The position numbers and the translations under genes were made by a program. 64,000 nucleotides of DNA, taken from assembly GCA_903813345.2 (NCBI GenBank), contig CAIIXF020000008.1, forward strand, positions 13,936,822 through 14,000,821. Direction: 5' to 3'. The stretch is from Owenia fusiformis. Taxonomy: Eukaryota > Annelida > Polychaeta > Sabellida > Oweniidae. Each line of letters begins with the position of its first letter. Within the stretch, counting starts at the first letter, position 1. Below, one piece after another: positions 47,901 through 52,503 of the stretch. The notes beneath the pieces were generated by a model. That model was not told the DNA's origin. It saw only the letters and a program-made list of their open reading frames with translations, and ran no database searches.

Positions 47901-50900
47901 TAGAAAAATAATATGTTGTCAAGTACATGTAATTATTATTGATACAATGTACATTTTGAGCACAGTATTAATGTTTAAAATCATGTTCTACCATTTGTTT
48001 GTTTATCGAATCATATAATGAATTGCACCCCTAATCCGCACTCTGGACTCATGGTAGTGTATCAAGTATGGTGCCGGACATTGTTCACGGTACCTTATAG
48101 TACTGTTTTAGTCTGGTACCGTACGATACCATATTTACTGAACCATACAGTACTGTAGCCAAAACGGCACTGAACGGTACTATTGAGATTGGCTGTGTAT
48201 ATCACCAGAAACCAAAATATATTTCATGAAATTACATGAATTAATATTTCTTTTTTTCTGATTTTCAGTTCTTGCAGTTGCTATGCGACCAGATGGTAAA
48301 GAGGTTGCCATAGCAACCCTAAATGCCCAGATCTCATTCTGGGACGTGACAAATGCTGTTGAGACCCACAATATAGAGGGCAGGCATGATATTGGCTACA
48401 CACGGAAAGAACTTGATAAAATTACTGCCAAGAAGTCAGCCTTTGGAAAGTAAGAATTTTTGATTTAGACGATTAACCACAGTCATTCAGATATTATTGT
48501 AAAAAGTTTCTGAATTTTAATAAGGTGGACCAAGGGAAAGATCAATACCCGGTGATTTCAGCGGGAAGTGGCGTTTCGTTCAGTGGATGAGCTGCGCGCG
48601 CACGCATAAATGTGATTATCCAATATAATTAGGGGAGGGCTATTTGAAGTAGTTTTTGATCTCAGGCGCGACCCAGGGCTGTTGTCTTAAGGACATTTCG
48701 TTGAAAATGAGCCATTCGGCTGATAATTGGTAAGAGTTTGCGATCTTATAATGTATAACTGTTACTCTAACACATATTTTGACACGATTCTGTTGGAAAT
48801 AAGCTTTGAACCGAGAGATATTCACGATTGATATGCACATTTTTGATTGTGCCATTGCTTTTCTATTGCACAATCCATGTATTGATAGAAGAAACATTAA
48901 TAATGCAGATTGGTTTACCTTCAATACATGGCAGACACTACATATCGGTCTATTAATACCAGTTTGTGCCTTAAATAGTTTTATATTTCCATCCACGGAG
49001 CCTGGGTGTGTTTGTCTCTTATGTGTATGCTTGTGCATGGACTTCTAATCACTAGCAGAATTTAACATGATGCAAACTCGACATTATAACTCATGCTGTA
49101 ACATTTTGACTTCGCTGGAAAACAATAGGAATTATTTTTCTTGCCAATCAATCATGAATCACAATCAAAATTTCAGAATGATCAATCAGGCAATTGTCCA
49201 AATCAAGTTATAACATTATATGATATTCAGCAAGAAGTCCGGTAGAAATACAGAATATTTAAACATCAAAGCTGAAAGTTAAAAGCTAATCTGTCAATTT
49301 TCTGTCTGCAAAAGAGCGTTTACATTTGACACAATAACAGACTGAGGCTTTGAAATCTAGGATTCCCCAGGAAAATATGACGTCATACTAATTAGCATAA
49401 GGATTTCCCTATTGGTATGGGTCAAGCCTTGTTCGAAAACACAATCCATAAATACATGCTAATTTCTAAGGAGATAGGAAGTGTATAACGTGTTTATCGA
49501 TTTTGTTTAAAGATTTAATCAATTATCAAATTGTTTAAGTGGATAAAGTGGTCACACTTGCTTCAATTCATAGCGAAATCGACGGATAGAAACTGACCGA
49601 ATTCCTGATATCCTACCCCGTATTACTGTAGGCTATAAGCACAGTGACCTACAGAGGGCGCTATCACAAACAAGTACTGCACGAACCGATAAATTCCCGG
49701 GTATTGTAACGCCCTTGGGTGGACCAAAGCAGCAAAATGTTATTCCTTTTTCCCTTCCACACCAACATATATCTCAATATATAGTGTTAACCCTATGTTA
49801 TGCAGGCCCGTAGCCAGGATTTGCCAAGGGGGGGGGTCAGTTTTCCAAAATTTCAAGGGGGGTTCACATGTGACAATTTTGGCCCAAATATGGCTAAAAT
49901 CACTTGAGAAGTGCTCAAAATGGTGAAAATGGATGATTTTGAAAGAATTTTTGGCTAGGGGGGGGGTGGGTTCACCCGAACCCTGCGAACCCCCTTGGCT
50001 ATGGGCCTGGTTATATGCTTGATTTCTCTCTTGCAGGGCATTCAGTGCTCTATGCTACACAGCAGATGGTACATGCATCTTGGCAGGAGGCAGATCTAAG
50101 TATGTCTGTATATATTCCATACAGGACCAGTTACTCATGAAGAAGTTTGAGATATCTCAGAATAAATCATTTGATGGAACGGAGGTAAGTTGGTCTCATG
50201 ATTTAAGAGTTTTAAATTCTTTGATGGAACAGTTTTTTTACCATTCAATAAATTTTGATAGCCATTCACAGGGTAAATCAAAATCTGTACTTCATAAACT
50301 ATCTTATTCATGTAGTTCACAACATGGATTTGATTGATTCGTGGTTGCAGTTATTTCCTTAGTTGTTAGATGGTAATAGGGAATGTGTGAACATATTTTT
50401 CTATCACCCAATTTTGTTAATATGCGTTCAGTATTTCTGATTTGACTATCTCCCTTTTTAGAACTCAATGACAGAAAATATGTTTTCTTGCTAGGAATTC
50501 CTGGATCGTCGCAAGATGACAGAATGGGGCAGTATGGCAATGGTGGAAACTGGAGAAGGCGATAAAGATGGCACTGTCATCAGTCTGCCTGGGGTCAAGA
50601 AAGGTGACATGAGCTCCAGAAATTTCAAACCAGAAGTGAGAGTTTCTGCTCTACAGTTCTCCCCTACAGGTATTGTTCATAAATGCTGTTTATTAGATAT
50701 TGGTTGACTTGGTGTGCCAATAGAATTACTTACTCCATTTCTTCCATTTGTCTGAACTTCTACTCTTATCCATTTTATGGGGGACCCCAGACCTTGCTTG
50801 TAATTTACACCAGGGGTCCCTTCTCCTACATTTGCCTCATTTAAGAGAAATCCTTTTTGTGCAACCATCAAAACGAGTTTGGCGTTTGGCATCTGTAACA

Positions 50901-52503
50901 AATGGCAGGTGAATTTTAAATTTTGCATGTTAATGCCTTGTTTCACCATGTTAACCCATCGAATGGTGTCTTTTTTCGAGGAGGGTTTAAATGACAGTTT
51001 TATCATAACGACAACATGATTTTGACTGAGTCATATTGTGATATTGAGCTGGTTTGTTCTATTAAAATAAAAAAATAAATAAAAAAGCTCTTATTAAGAC
51101 ATATTAGTTATATTTCAACTCCATGAATTTGTCAAGATTTCGATATATGTTTTGGTCAATTCAGAGTTCAGCGTTCATCAACCCCTGTCTTTTTTGGTCA
51201 GCAGAATTAACAAAGAAAAAAGCATAAACGATTGTTAAGAAGTACTGTAAGAACATCAAACTGTAAAACAAACGTTACTTTTAGCCGGAGCCTGTATCTT
51301 ATTATGTTCTGTGTTTCAGGTCGTTCCTGGTCAGCTACCACTACAGAAGGTCTCCTGACATACTCATTGGATGGCAGCTTGATGTTCGATCCATTCCAGT
51401 TAGCCATGGACGTCACACCAGAGAACACCCGGCGCCACCTGGAGAGCAAGGAGTATGTCACTGCAATCATGATGAGCTTCAAACTGAATGAGGAGAATCT
51501 TATAAAGGAAGTGGTGGAAAATGTTCCAGTCGAAAATAGTGAGTTTTACACAACAACAGCGTATATAGACAAGTTGAGAGTGACTGTTTAAAAAATTAAA
51601 AAGTTAAGCAGTTCTGACTTTCATAATATATTATTCCTCATTTTTTAAGACTTTTGGGAATGATTTGAAAGATGAGATATGGCAAAATAACCCAGCAGAT
51701 AAATGAACAAATTGTAAATAACTTTCAGACAATCCAAATTTCTTTGCATCTGCCTATTTTATTTAATTAATTATTTTCATACCAGAATCTCAGCATTAAT
51801 TTATAGAGCATAATGGAAGGAAAACAGAGACCAGCCTTAACAGTAATGGCCAATGCTTTGTATTTCAGTTGAGTATATCTGTGGTAACCTTGCTGAAGTC
51901 TATGTGGACAAACTACTGAGTTATATTTCTACAGAGGTCGAAAAGTCACGTCACATAGAGTTTTACCTGCACTGGGTAAAACATCTGCTTTACCAACAGG
52001 GCCCTAGACTGAAACAGCGATCTTTATCAATCATGGCAACGCTCACAAATTTGCAGAAAAATCTAACTAGGAAATATGAGGATCTGTCTAAAATGTAAGT
52101 AGCCAAGAAATTCTTGTGTATTCTCTTTTTTATTGTACCAAAATGCAAGGAAAAGGGTAGGAAAATCATTTAACGAAGGCGCGTTTTGGGTGATGCACAA
52201 TAAACCAATTGTTTTATTATTGTACATTGTTACTCCCCTTGCAGAAACTGTATAATATGCTCTACTTTCTGTTTTTATTTAAGGGCTGATTTTAACAAGT
52301 ACACAATGCAGTTTATAACATCCATGGCAGAAACATACATACTGCGGCCAGCGGCAGACGCTCAGGAAGATGCTAGTGCAAATATGTCAGATCAGGAAGA
52401 GACTGTTGCTGATTTAAGTGATTCTGATGAAGACATTCTCAGTACTATTAGACATGAAAATGTTGTTGCTGAATCAGACAGTTCTGAATCTATGGAGACT
52501 TGA
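8979..52503 (+). CDS. PWP2: PWP2 / UTP1, WD40 protein of the SSU processome (5'-partial, 16 exons in window)
   Basis: PWP2 is a nucleolar WD40 protein of the UTP-B subcomplex, needed for early 18S rRNA processing. Exons: 8979-9078, 9782-9925, 10115-10250, 10462-10612, 11425-11491, 11968-12123, 33339-33546, 34312-34460, 46788-46935, 47657-47807, 48269-48449, 50037-50184, 50495-50669, 51320-51538, 51869-52094, 52284-52503. Every boundary is AG/GT and phases join throughout, giving about 859 residues in the window; the family has about 920, so ~77 N-terminal codons are missing. Recognisable blocks are GEALLCSLMSK, QTVCIDWTTDS, LLVWEWQSESYV, YIVTGGDDGKVKVWNT, DGTVRAFDLNRYRNF, VLSGHEGPIS, SASWDKTVKLWDVF, IEGRHDIGYTRKELDKITAK and RSWSATTTEGLLTYSLD. 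An acidic insert (DEEDEEDD) interrupts the WD40 region in exon 10462-10612. The Utp12 domain (VDKLLSYI..EKSRHIEFYLHWVK) and an acidic tail (SDSDEDILS) end the protein. Introns 12124-33338 and 34461-46787 contain other genes. Confidence 0.97.
9115..9285. repeat. Dispersed repeat (partners about 47375-47510 and 50875-50960)
   Basis: ATTATGTCACTAC, then GTAACAAATGGCAG and CATGTTAATGC, recur in the same order in PWP2 introns at about 47375-47510, and partly at 50875-50960. Unclassified interspersed repeat with no coding potential. Confidence 0.6.
9948..9991 (+). repeat. Downstream echo of PWP2 exon 9782-9925
   Basis: TTCAACCTGTATTGAACATTC and ATGGGGCATACAGTCTGTATGGA repeat exon bases about 9857-9908 with a few substitutions and a ~9-base deletion. 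It starts about 20 bases after the exon's donor and has no splice sites of its own. Confidence 0.85.
10358..10450 (+). repeat. Short tandem repeat next to a PWP2 acceptor
   Basis: About five degenerate ~20-bp units built on ATTTTGTCACATTA end about 12 bases before the acceptor of exon 10462-10612, occupying the branch-point region. Confidence 0.7.
10669..10770. repeat. Short inverted repeat (MITE-like)
   Basis: TATGACCTGAATCGATTGCAA on the left pairs with TTGCAATTGATTCAGGTCATA on the right with one mismatch, with a loop of about 58 bases. Preceded by TACAGGGTGTC at 10627. Confidence 0.7.
12101..13036 (+). repeat. 22-copy minisatellite made from a PWP2 exon end plus its 5' splice site
   Basis: The first unit is the genuine end of exon 11968-12123 with its donor. 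Twenty-one further units of ~42-44 bp follow, each with CAACATGATACACTCACTCAG (exonic part) then GTAGAGAAT or GTGGAGAAT (donor part) and TTTGTTTCACATTT. Two units read CTCGGATAG and two CTCAGATAG and so lose the GT; the others keep AG/GT. A ~300-bp stretch carrying the CTCGGATAG and AATAATG variants appears twice (from about 12190 and about 12450), indicating block duplication during growth. Confidence 0.97.
13682..13715 (+). promoter_or_regulatory. FoxQ2-A core promoter: palindromic forkhead-type site and TATA box
   Basis: AATGTTTGGCAAACATT (13682-13698) is a perfect palindrome holding two opposed forkhead-like half-sites (CCAAACA, GCAAACA). Eleven bases after its ATGTTT...AAACAT core comes TATAAAA (13709-13715), 112 bases before the start codon. 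The arrangement is kept in all four FoxQ2 copies of this window. Confidence 0.7.
13821..15002 (+). CDS. foxQ2: FoxQ2-like forkhead transcription factor, copy A (intronless)
   Basis: 393 aa. Forkhead DNA-binding domain at about residues 160-255: KPHHSYVKLIVDAILS, ILGDIYQYIQDNFEYY, AWRNSIRHNLSLNECFIKAG, then KGNYWSIHPAC and a basic RKRNARRRAKRG tail. 'ECFIKAGR' and 'DFSRGDYRKR.ARRR' favour FoxQ2, a factor of apical/anterior ectoderm in many invertebrate embryos. The N-terminus is Ser/Thr/Pro-rich; the C-terminus is Tyr/Pro/Gln-rich (repeated YP, YRPPY). The start is the first ATG after the promoter and 5' UTR shared by all copies. It lies in the long PWP2 intron, same strand. Odd points: K replaces the small residue expected in helix 1 (YVKLIV versus YIALIA in the minus-strand copy); copy-specific KDFSRGDY and EKHMILGD. 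AATAAA signals at 15022 and 15240. Confidence 0.93.
   Translation: METLKLMSYQVNYISREGLSNAGFGDLNSYGPKITEIDDSCRQISDFSKYGTNNIPAAYRGLVATEDSLTSQMISPVLSQSDNSLQQNGCSMLQTSPDTREGSFKSCTPSPSIGSLISSPTPPIEQVSSPGSPETVISDIDEVLKSLENTAKGGASKAEKPHHSYVKLIVDAILSKPEKHMILGDIYQYIQDNFEYYNNEERAWRNSIRHNLSLNECFIKAGRADSGKGNYWSIHPACIKDFSRGDYRKRNARRRAKRGARGLQAQQPSTPYPYRQYVPMSSDTVSYPTPIPYPYQMPTVPQMPPQPHLQAPSIGYLGKYQQPMTAAYGQQVSMPDPLTAAYSSQPRATISYEPQTSMTNMDLYRPPYNYPSGNSGYHSNASMMHYPAINQGH
15824..17300. mobile_element. G/C-tract-rich element with degenerate internal repeats (unit A)
   Basis: Begins CAGGCCCGTAATACC and ends CTGACAGCCCTG, roughly inverted ends of the CAGGGCTGTCAG type common in marine invertebrate genomes. Inside are about seven degenerate repeats around 'GATGCTATTTGGTG.TTTCTGGGCACTTT' and long G or C runs (16447-16458, 17268-17285). 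The third FoxQ2 segment (about 27850-27875) has the flanks joined without it, an empty site. No transposase. Confidence 0.65.
17301..18490. other. No gene seen; end of unit A and A/B junction
   Basis: Bases to about 17918 are collinear with unit B. 17919-18490 is unique to the window, AT-rich, without supported coding sequence or clear repeat ends. Unit B starts at 18491. Confidence 0.5.
18840..18873 (+). promoter_or_regulatory. FoxQ2-B core promoter: palindromic forkhead-type site and TATA box
   Basis: Same 17-nt palindrome as copy A (18840-18856) with TATAAAA at 18867-18873, 115 bases before the ATG. Confidence 0.7.
18982..20163 (+). CDS. foxQ2: FoxQ2-like forkhead transcription factor, copy B (intronless)
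   Basis: 393 aa, intronless, same architecture as copy A, with the forkhead domain at about residues 160-255. Copy-specific residues in the domain are EKRIILSDIYKYI (versus EKRMILGDIYQYI in copy C and the minus-strand copy) and GGDSKADKPHH before it. Like A and C it has the K substitution in YVKLIV. The tail after the domain (AKRGSRSLQ) and several Pro/Tyr-region positions also differ. The start matches the other copies. Its 3' flank is split by an hAT element between the stop and the distal AATAAA (about 21315), so if the distal signal is used the transposon lies in the 3' UTR; a proximal AATAAA follows the stop at about 20189. Confidence 0.93.
   Translation: METLKLMSYQVNYISREGLSNAGFGDLNSYGPKITEIDDSCRQISDFSKYGTNNIPAAYRGLVATEDSLTSQMISPVLSQSDNSLQQNGCSMLQTSPDTREGSFKSCTPSPSIGSLTPSPTPPIEQVSSPSSPETVISDIDEVLKSLENTAKGGDSKADKPHHSYVKLIVDAILSKPEKRIILSDIYKYIQDNFEYYNNEERAWRNSIRHNLSLNECFIKAGRADSGKGNYWSIHPACIEDFSKGDYRKRNARRRAKRGSRSLQAQQPSTPYPYRQYVPMSSDTVSYPTPLPYPYQMPTISQMPPQPHLQAPSIGYLGKYQQPMTAAYGQQVSMPDPLTAAYSSQPRATISYEPQTSMTSMDLYRPPYTYPSGNSGYHSNASMMHYPAINQGH
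20326..21232 (+). mobile_element. hAT transposon, internally deleted, in FoxQ2-B 3' flank
   Basis: Element of 907 bp starting TAGAGGTCGC and ending CAGCCTCTA, flanked by CTACAATT on both sides (20318-20325, 21233-21240), an 8-bp duplication as expected for hAT. Removing it with one duplicate leaves ACCTACAATTTTAAACTGCC, exactly what stands at the same place after FoxQ2-A (about 15150) and FoxQ2-C (about 26400). It carries a fragment of its transposase. Confidence 0.95.
20639..21064 (+). pseudogene. hAT transposase C-terminal fragment (dimerisation domain)
   Basis: The frame carries a FWK..GGKYPELASLAEKY block followed by IPASFVSNERQFSAAG and TSKRARLQPE.VNALLF, the hallmark hATC dimerisation region of hAT transposases. 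The upstream zinc finger and RNase H-like catalytic parts are absent, so it cannot be an active transposase. The C-terminus has three copies of a PELPNMDI-like unit after an earlier PELPS. The first ATG is probably not a biological start. Confidence 0.85.
21919..22871. mobile_element. G/C-tract-rich element (unit B copy)
   Basis: Paralogue of 15824-17300 inside unit B, about 520 bp shorter through internal deletions. Long homopolymers at 22800-22820 and 22842-22856. Confidence 0.6.
23317..23992. mobile_element. Insertion specific to unit B, flanked by ~24-bp direct repeats
   Basis: Unit A reads straight from GGTGTCTTCCAT to AATGATTTGCACATTTCA. In B about 675 bases intervene. AAATAAAACACAAAATGCTCA stands at both its left (about 23325) and right (about 23972) ends. 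The interior is not AT-rich and looks like a retrocopy or SINE-like unit. No known family recognised. Confidence 0.7.
24173..24786. mobile_element. Element at the B/C junction, related to the MITE at 4650-4996
   Basis: The right part (from ATTTATAGCAAAAACATTGAC, about 24533) matches 4741-4996, ending GATCACTGGGCATG. The left end (GGATGGAGGGGGGG) resembles the inverted right arm. The FoxQ2-C segment starts directly after it, so the element sits exactly at the duplication breakpoint. Confidence 0.7.
24920..24953 (+). promoter_or_regulatory. FoxQ2-C core promoter: palindromic forkhead-type site and TATA box
   Basis: Palindrome at 24920-24936 and TATAAAA at 24947-24953, 115 bases before the ATG. 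Just upstream (junction at about 24895) some 70 bases present in copies A, B and the minus-strand copy are missing. Confidence 0.7.
25062..26243 (+). CDS. foxQ2: FoxQ2-like forkhead transcription factor, copy C (intronless)
   Basis: 393 aa, intronless, forkhead domain at about residues 160-255 with EKRMILGDIYQYIQDNF and CIEDFSKGDYRKR. Differences from A and B are scattered outside the domain: CSQISDFTKYG, AAYHGL, LQQIGC, QVRSPGSPE, DTLSYPTPMP, ATFNYEPQTSIT and YHRNASMM. The domain keeps YVKLIV. Its 3' end faces the 3' end of the minus-strand copy, 3.5 kb away. AATAAA follows at about 26487. The reading frame is intact despite the promoter deletion upstream. Confidence 0.93.
   Translation: METLKLMSYQVNYISREGLSNAGFGDLNSYGPKITEIDDSCSQISDFTKYGTNNIPAAYHGLVATEDSLTSQMISPVLSQSDNSLQQIGCSMLQTSPDTREGSFKSCTPSPSIGSLTPSPTPPIEQVRSPGSPETVISDIDEVLKSLENTAKGGASKAEKPHHSYVKLIVDAILSKPEKRMILGDIYQYIQDNFEYYNNEERAWRNSIRHNLSLNECFIKAGRADSGKGNYWSIHPACIEDFSKGDYRKRNARRRAKRGSRGLQAQQPSTPYPYRQYVPMSSDTLSYPTPMPYPYQMPTISQMPPQPHLQAPSIGYLGKYQQPMTAAYGQQVSMPDPLTAAYSSQPRATFNYEPQTSITSMDLYRPPYNYPSGNSGYHRNASMMHYPAINQGH
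26660..27115. other. Sequence inserted within unit C
   Basis: AT-rich stretch with no counterpart in units A or B and no supported gene. Its right edge is followed by a second copy of the adjacent unit C sequence, suggesting a duplication with insertion. Confidence 0.45.
27331..27640. repeat. Stretch with recurrent TCACGCATT motif
   Basis: TCACGCA occurs about seven times (most as TCACGCATT) at irregular spacing, with one inverted AGGCGTGA, and two ACCGAACG motifs between them. It interrupts A-like sequence. No coding function recognised; probably an unclassified repeat. Confidence 0.5.
27969..28150. mobile_element. pogo/Tigger-like MITE
   Basis: CAGTAAAACATG at the left and GGTTTTACTG at the right, each bordered by TA. 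Interior phrases TCTGAACACCTC and GACTTCATGTTA are shared with other copies. A left-end-only copy begins at about 28291 (CAGTAAAACCTGTCTAATCTG). Confidence 0.7.
28153..29640. other. No gene seen between FoxQ2-C and the minus-strand FoxQ2
   Basis: AT-rich sequence within the PWP2 intron, with one truncated pogo-like end at 28291. The last ~300 bases are likely 3' UTR or flank of the minus-strand gene: its AATAAA, read on the minus strand, is at 29659-29664. Confidence 0.5.
29713..31203 (-). CDS. foxQ2: FoxQ2-like forkhead transcription factor, divergent two-exon copy D
   Basis: Exon 1 is 31203-31000 and exon 2 is 30804-29713, joined in phase 0 across a 195-bp GT-AG intron; 431 aa. The N-terminus METLKLMSYRVDYVTREA matches the other copies, followed by four imperfect 10-residue units (such as GYGPKVSEIT and NYGNKVNDIT) only partly kept in A-C. 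The forkhead domain has the more typical helix 1, HHSYIALIATAILS, and EDFSKGDYRRRNARRR. After the exon junction SANQLPYNIPTAYNGL aligns to NIPAAYRGL of the other copies; the 12 residues around the junction and the intron are absent there. The C-terminus is Pro/Tyr/Gln-rich and ends ITQGYPGM, a few residues beyond the others. It probably represents the more ancestral form; that is inferred from the helix-1 residues and the intron. Confidence 0.93.
31322..31354 (-). promoter_or_regulatory. FoxQ2-D core promoter: palindromic forkhead-type site and TATA box
   Basis: Read on the minus strand, ATGTTTAAAAAACAT (31354-31340) stands 11 bases before TATAAAA (31328-31322), which is 125 bases before the ATG. 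The palindrome's outer arms match copies A-C although its three central bases differ. Confidence 0.65.
31460..33338. other. No gene seen; upstream of FoxQ2-D, end of the 21-kb PWP2 intron
   Basis: AT-rich single-copy-looking sequence without long inverted repeats or supported exons. The ~250 bases next to 31204 are conserved with the FoxQ2-A to C 5' flanks. The rest could hold FoxQ2-D regulatory DNA, but nothing specific is visible. Confidence 0.4.
33984..34268. mobile_element. MITE with ~60-bp inverted repeats, just before a PWP2 exon
   Basis: CAGGCCTCCTAGACTTCCATC at the left and GATGGAAGTCTAGGAGGCCTG at the right, inversion continuing through GAACATCAGTTCTGATGTCGC. ATAAT flanks both ends (33979-33983, 34269-34273). 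It ends 43 bases before exon 34312-34460. Confidence 0.9.
34474..35484. other. No gene seen; start of the 12-kb PWP2 intron
   Basis: AT-rich intronic sequence with no supported exon and no clear repeat ends. Confidence 0.4.
35487..36822. mobile_element. Tc1/mariner-like element with long inverted repeats, no transposase
   Basis: Ends CGAGTGGTGATCCAAAAGTC and GACTTTTGGATCACCCCTCG, each bordered by TA (35485-35486, 36823-36824), the mariner target. Inverted arms of ~190 bp carry TACCGTTCCGGGTGGCAGGG or its complement at their inner ends. The 1.3-kb interior has no frame with a recognisable DDE/D domain. Confidence 0.85.
36861..37094. mobile_element. Foldback MITE
   Basis: GAGCAATGAGCTCATGTTAG followed by AAGCGGGGCC on the left; the inverted copy on the right, with GCCCGCTGACATC outermost. 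Arms of about 53 bp. Confidence 0.8.
37412..40378 (-). CDS. Double-TIR protein with RHIM-like C-terminus; first TIR broken
   Basis: Five minus-strand exons: about 40378-39953, 39541-39395, 38872-38486, 38358-37876, 37545-37412 (stop TAA). All four introns are GT-AG and phase 1. Exon 3 is a clear TIR domain: FDALLVAASRDSD (strand A), RDFVPGT (box 2/BB loop), IIVLTEAFENSRWCHFEAK (box 3 region). Exon 1 holds a second TIR-like stretch (HIFPYSGDSEAF, RRRYKVVFSERD, then SCLTVVLISP), but an in-frame TGA (40232-40230) falls directly after the box-2 RD, a TAG precedes in the same frame at 40385-40383, and the only nearby ATG (40378) is in another frame. Exon 4 has two ~20-residue repeats (PNNAVGSNEAVPI and PNNAVQSNEAKPI) and ends with NVHIGDVIHTYF, loosely like an RHIM core. 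No signal peptide or membrane segment, so a cytosolic TLR-type adaptor is the likeliest role. The 5' end may be a pseudogene or a sequence error. Confidence 0.75.
40400..41949. other. No gene seen; upstream of the double-TIR gene
   Basis: Intronic, AT-rich, without supported exons on either strand. Missing 5' exons of the TIR gene could lie here, but none is recognisable. Confidence 0.4.
42061..42560 (+). repeat. ~300-bp tandem duplication with TCCG/TCTG microsatellite
   Basis: GTCCCCACCACATAGTGTGG, CATATTGTCGGCCTAGGCGC, the CCGT/CTGT microsatellite and the ATACCTACTTCCTGTCGGCC block occur twice, at 42061 and 42364, in the same order. Confidence 0.85.
42897..43970 (+). repeat. Satellite-like array of ~162-bp units (about 6.5 copies)
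   Basis: Units starting GGCAGCCATTTTGGATTTTCC recur near 42897, 43060, 43222, 43384, 43546, 43710 and 43870. Each contains AAGTCTTGTCTACG, TAGATCAATTTCAAATTTTC and TTTTTGGGCATTCTGG. The outer units are most diverged, as in a tandem array maintained from the middle. Confidence 0.9.
44911..45709. mobile_element. 799-bp non-autonomous DNA element
   Basis: Ends CTATCACACCAAACTAGTTC and GAACTAGTTTGGTGTGATAG (inverted, ~24 bp). A further internal copy of the right end (ACTTGTTTGGTGTGATAG) stands at about 45308-45325, so the element may be a composite. The interior is rich in repeated CGTTC/GTACGTCC motifs. No target duplication evident; no transposase. Confidence 0.8.
45828..45928. mobile_element. 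~100-bp palindromic MITE
   Basis: GATAACAGGAAGGTTAATTG at the left and the inverse at the right, continuing through TATACACCT and the GGGTTGC/GCAACCC inner pair. Almost no loop. Confidence 0.8.
45929..46680. other. No gene seen; end of the 12-kb PWP2 intron
   Basis: AT-rich intronic sequence, no supported exon. Confidence 0.4.
46681..46775 (+). pseudogene. Decayed upstream copy of PWP2 acceptor and exon start
   Basis: CGCTTTTCAG then GTACTATAACTTCCGAAGAT copies the true acceptor and exon start (TTTTTCAG, GTACCGTAACTTCCGAACAT at 46788) about 97 bases upstream. The encoded stretch RYYNFRRFISPPPAHFSC parallels RYRNFRTFTSPRPAQFSC. Similarity fades after about 65 nt and no donor follows. Using this acceptor would add 97 nt and reach a stop at the true exon start. 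Confidence 0.9.
47038..47214. mobile_element. Decayed pogo/Tigger-like MITE
   Basis: CAGTCAAACTTGTCTCATCCG at the left, CAGGTTTTACTG at the right, with GAACACC and GAGAGGTTCC phrases like the other copies. Lies in a PWP2 intron. Confidence 0.6.
47270..47339. mobile_element. 70-bp mariner-type mini-MITE
   Basis: CAGGGTGATCATTAAATAAG at the left and ATGATCACCCTG at the right, TA on both sides (47268-47269, 47340-47341). Confidence 0.8.
48450..49802. other. No gene seen; PWP2 intron
   Basis: Intronic sequence with only short unsupported frames on both strands. No clear repeat ends. Confidence 0.4.
49803..50009. mobile_element. CAGGCCCGTAGCCA-type MITE
   Basis: Ends CAGGCCCGTAGCCAGGATTT and TTGGCTATGGGCCTG are inverted repeats, with flanking GGGGGGG and CCCCC runs inside. 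Flanks GTTATG and GTTATATG suggest a degraded target duplication. It ends 27 bases before exon 50037-50184, so it borders the acceptor tract. Confidence 0.8.

Noticed and set aside
48640-49038. 132-codon minus-strand frame in a PWP2 intron
   Set aside because: No initiation or splice context, no domain, and an overlapping plus-strand frame of equal quality; likely chance.
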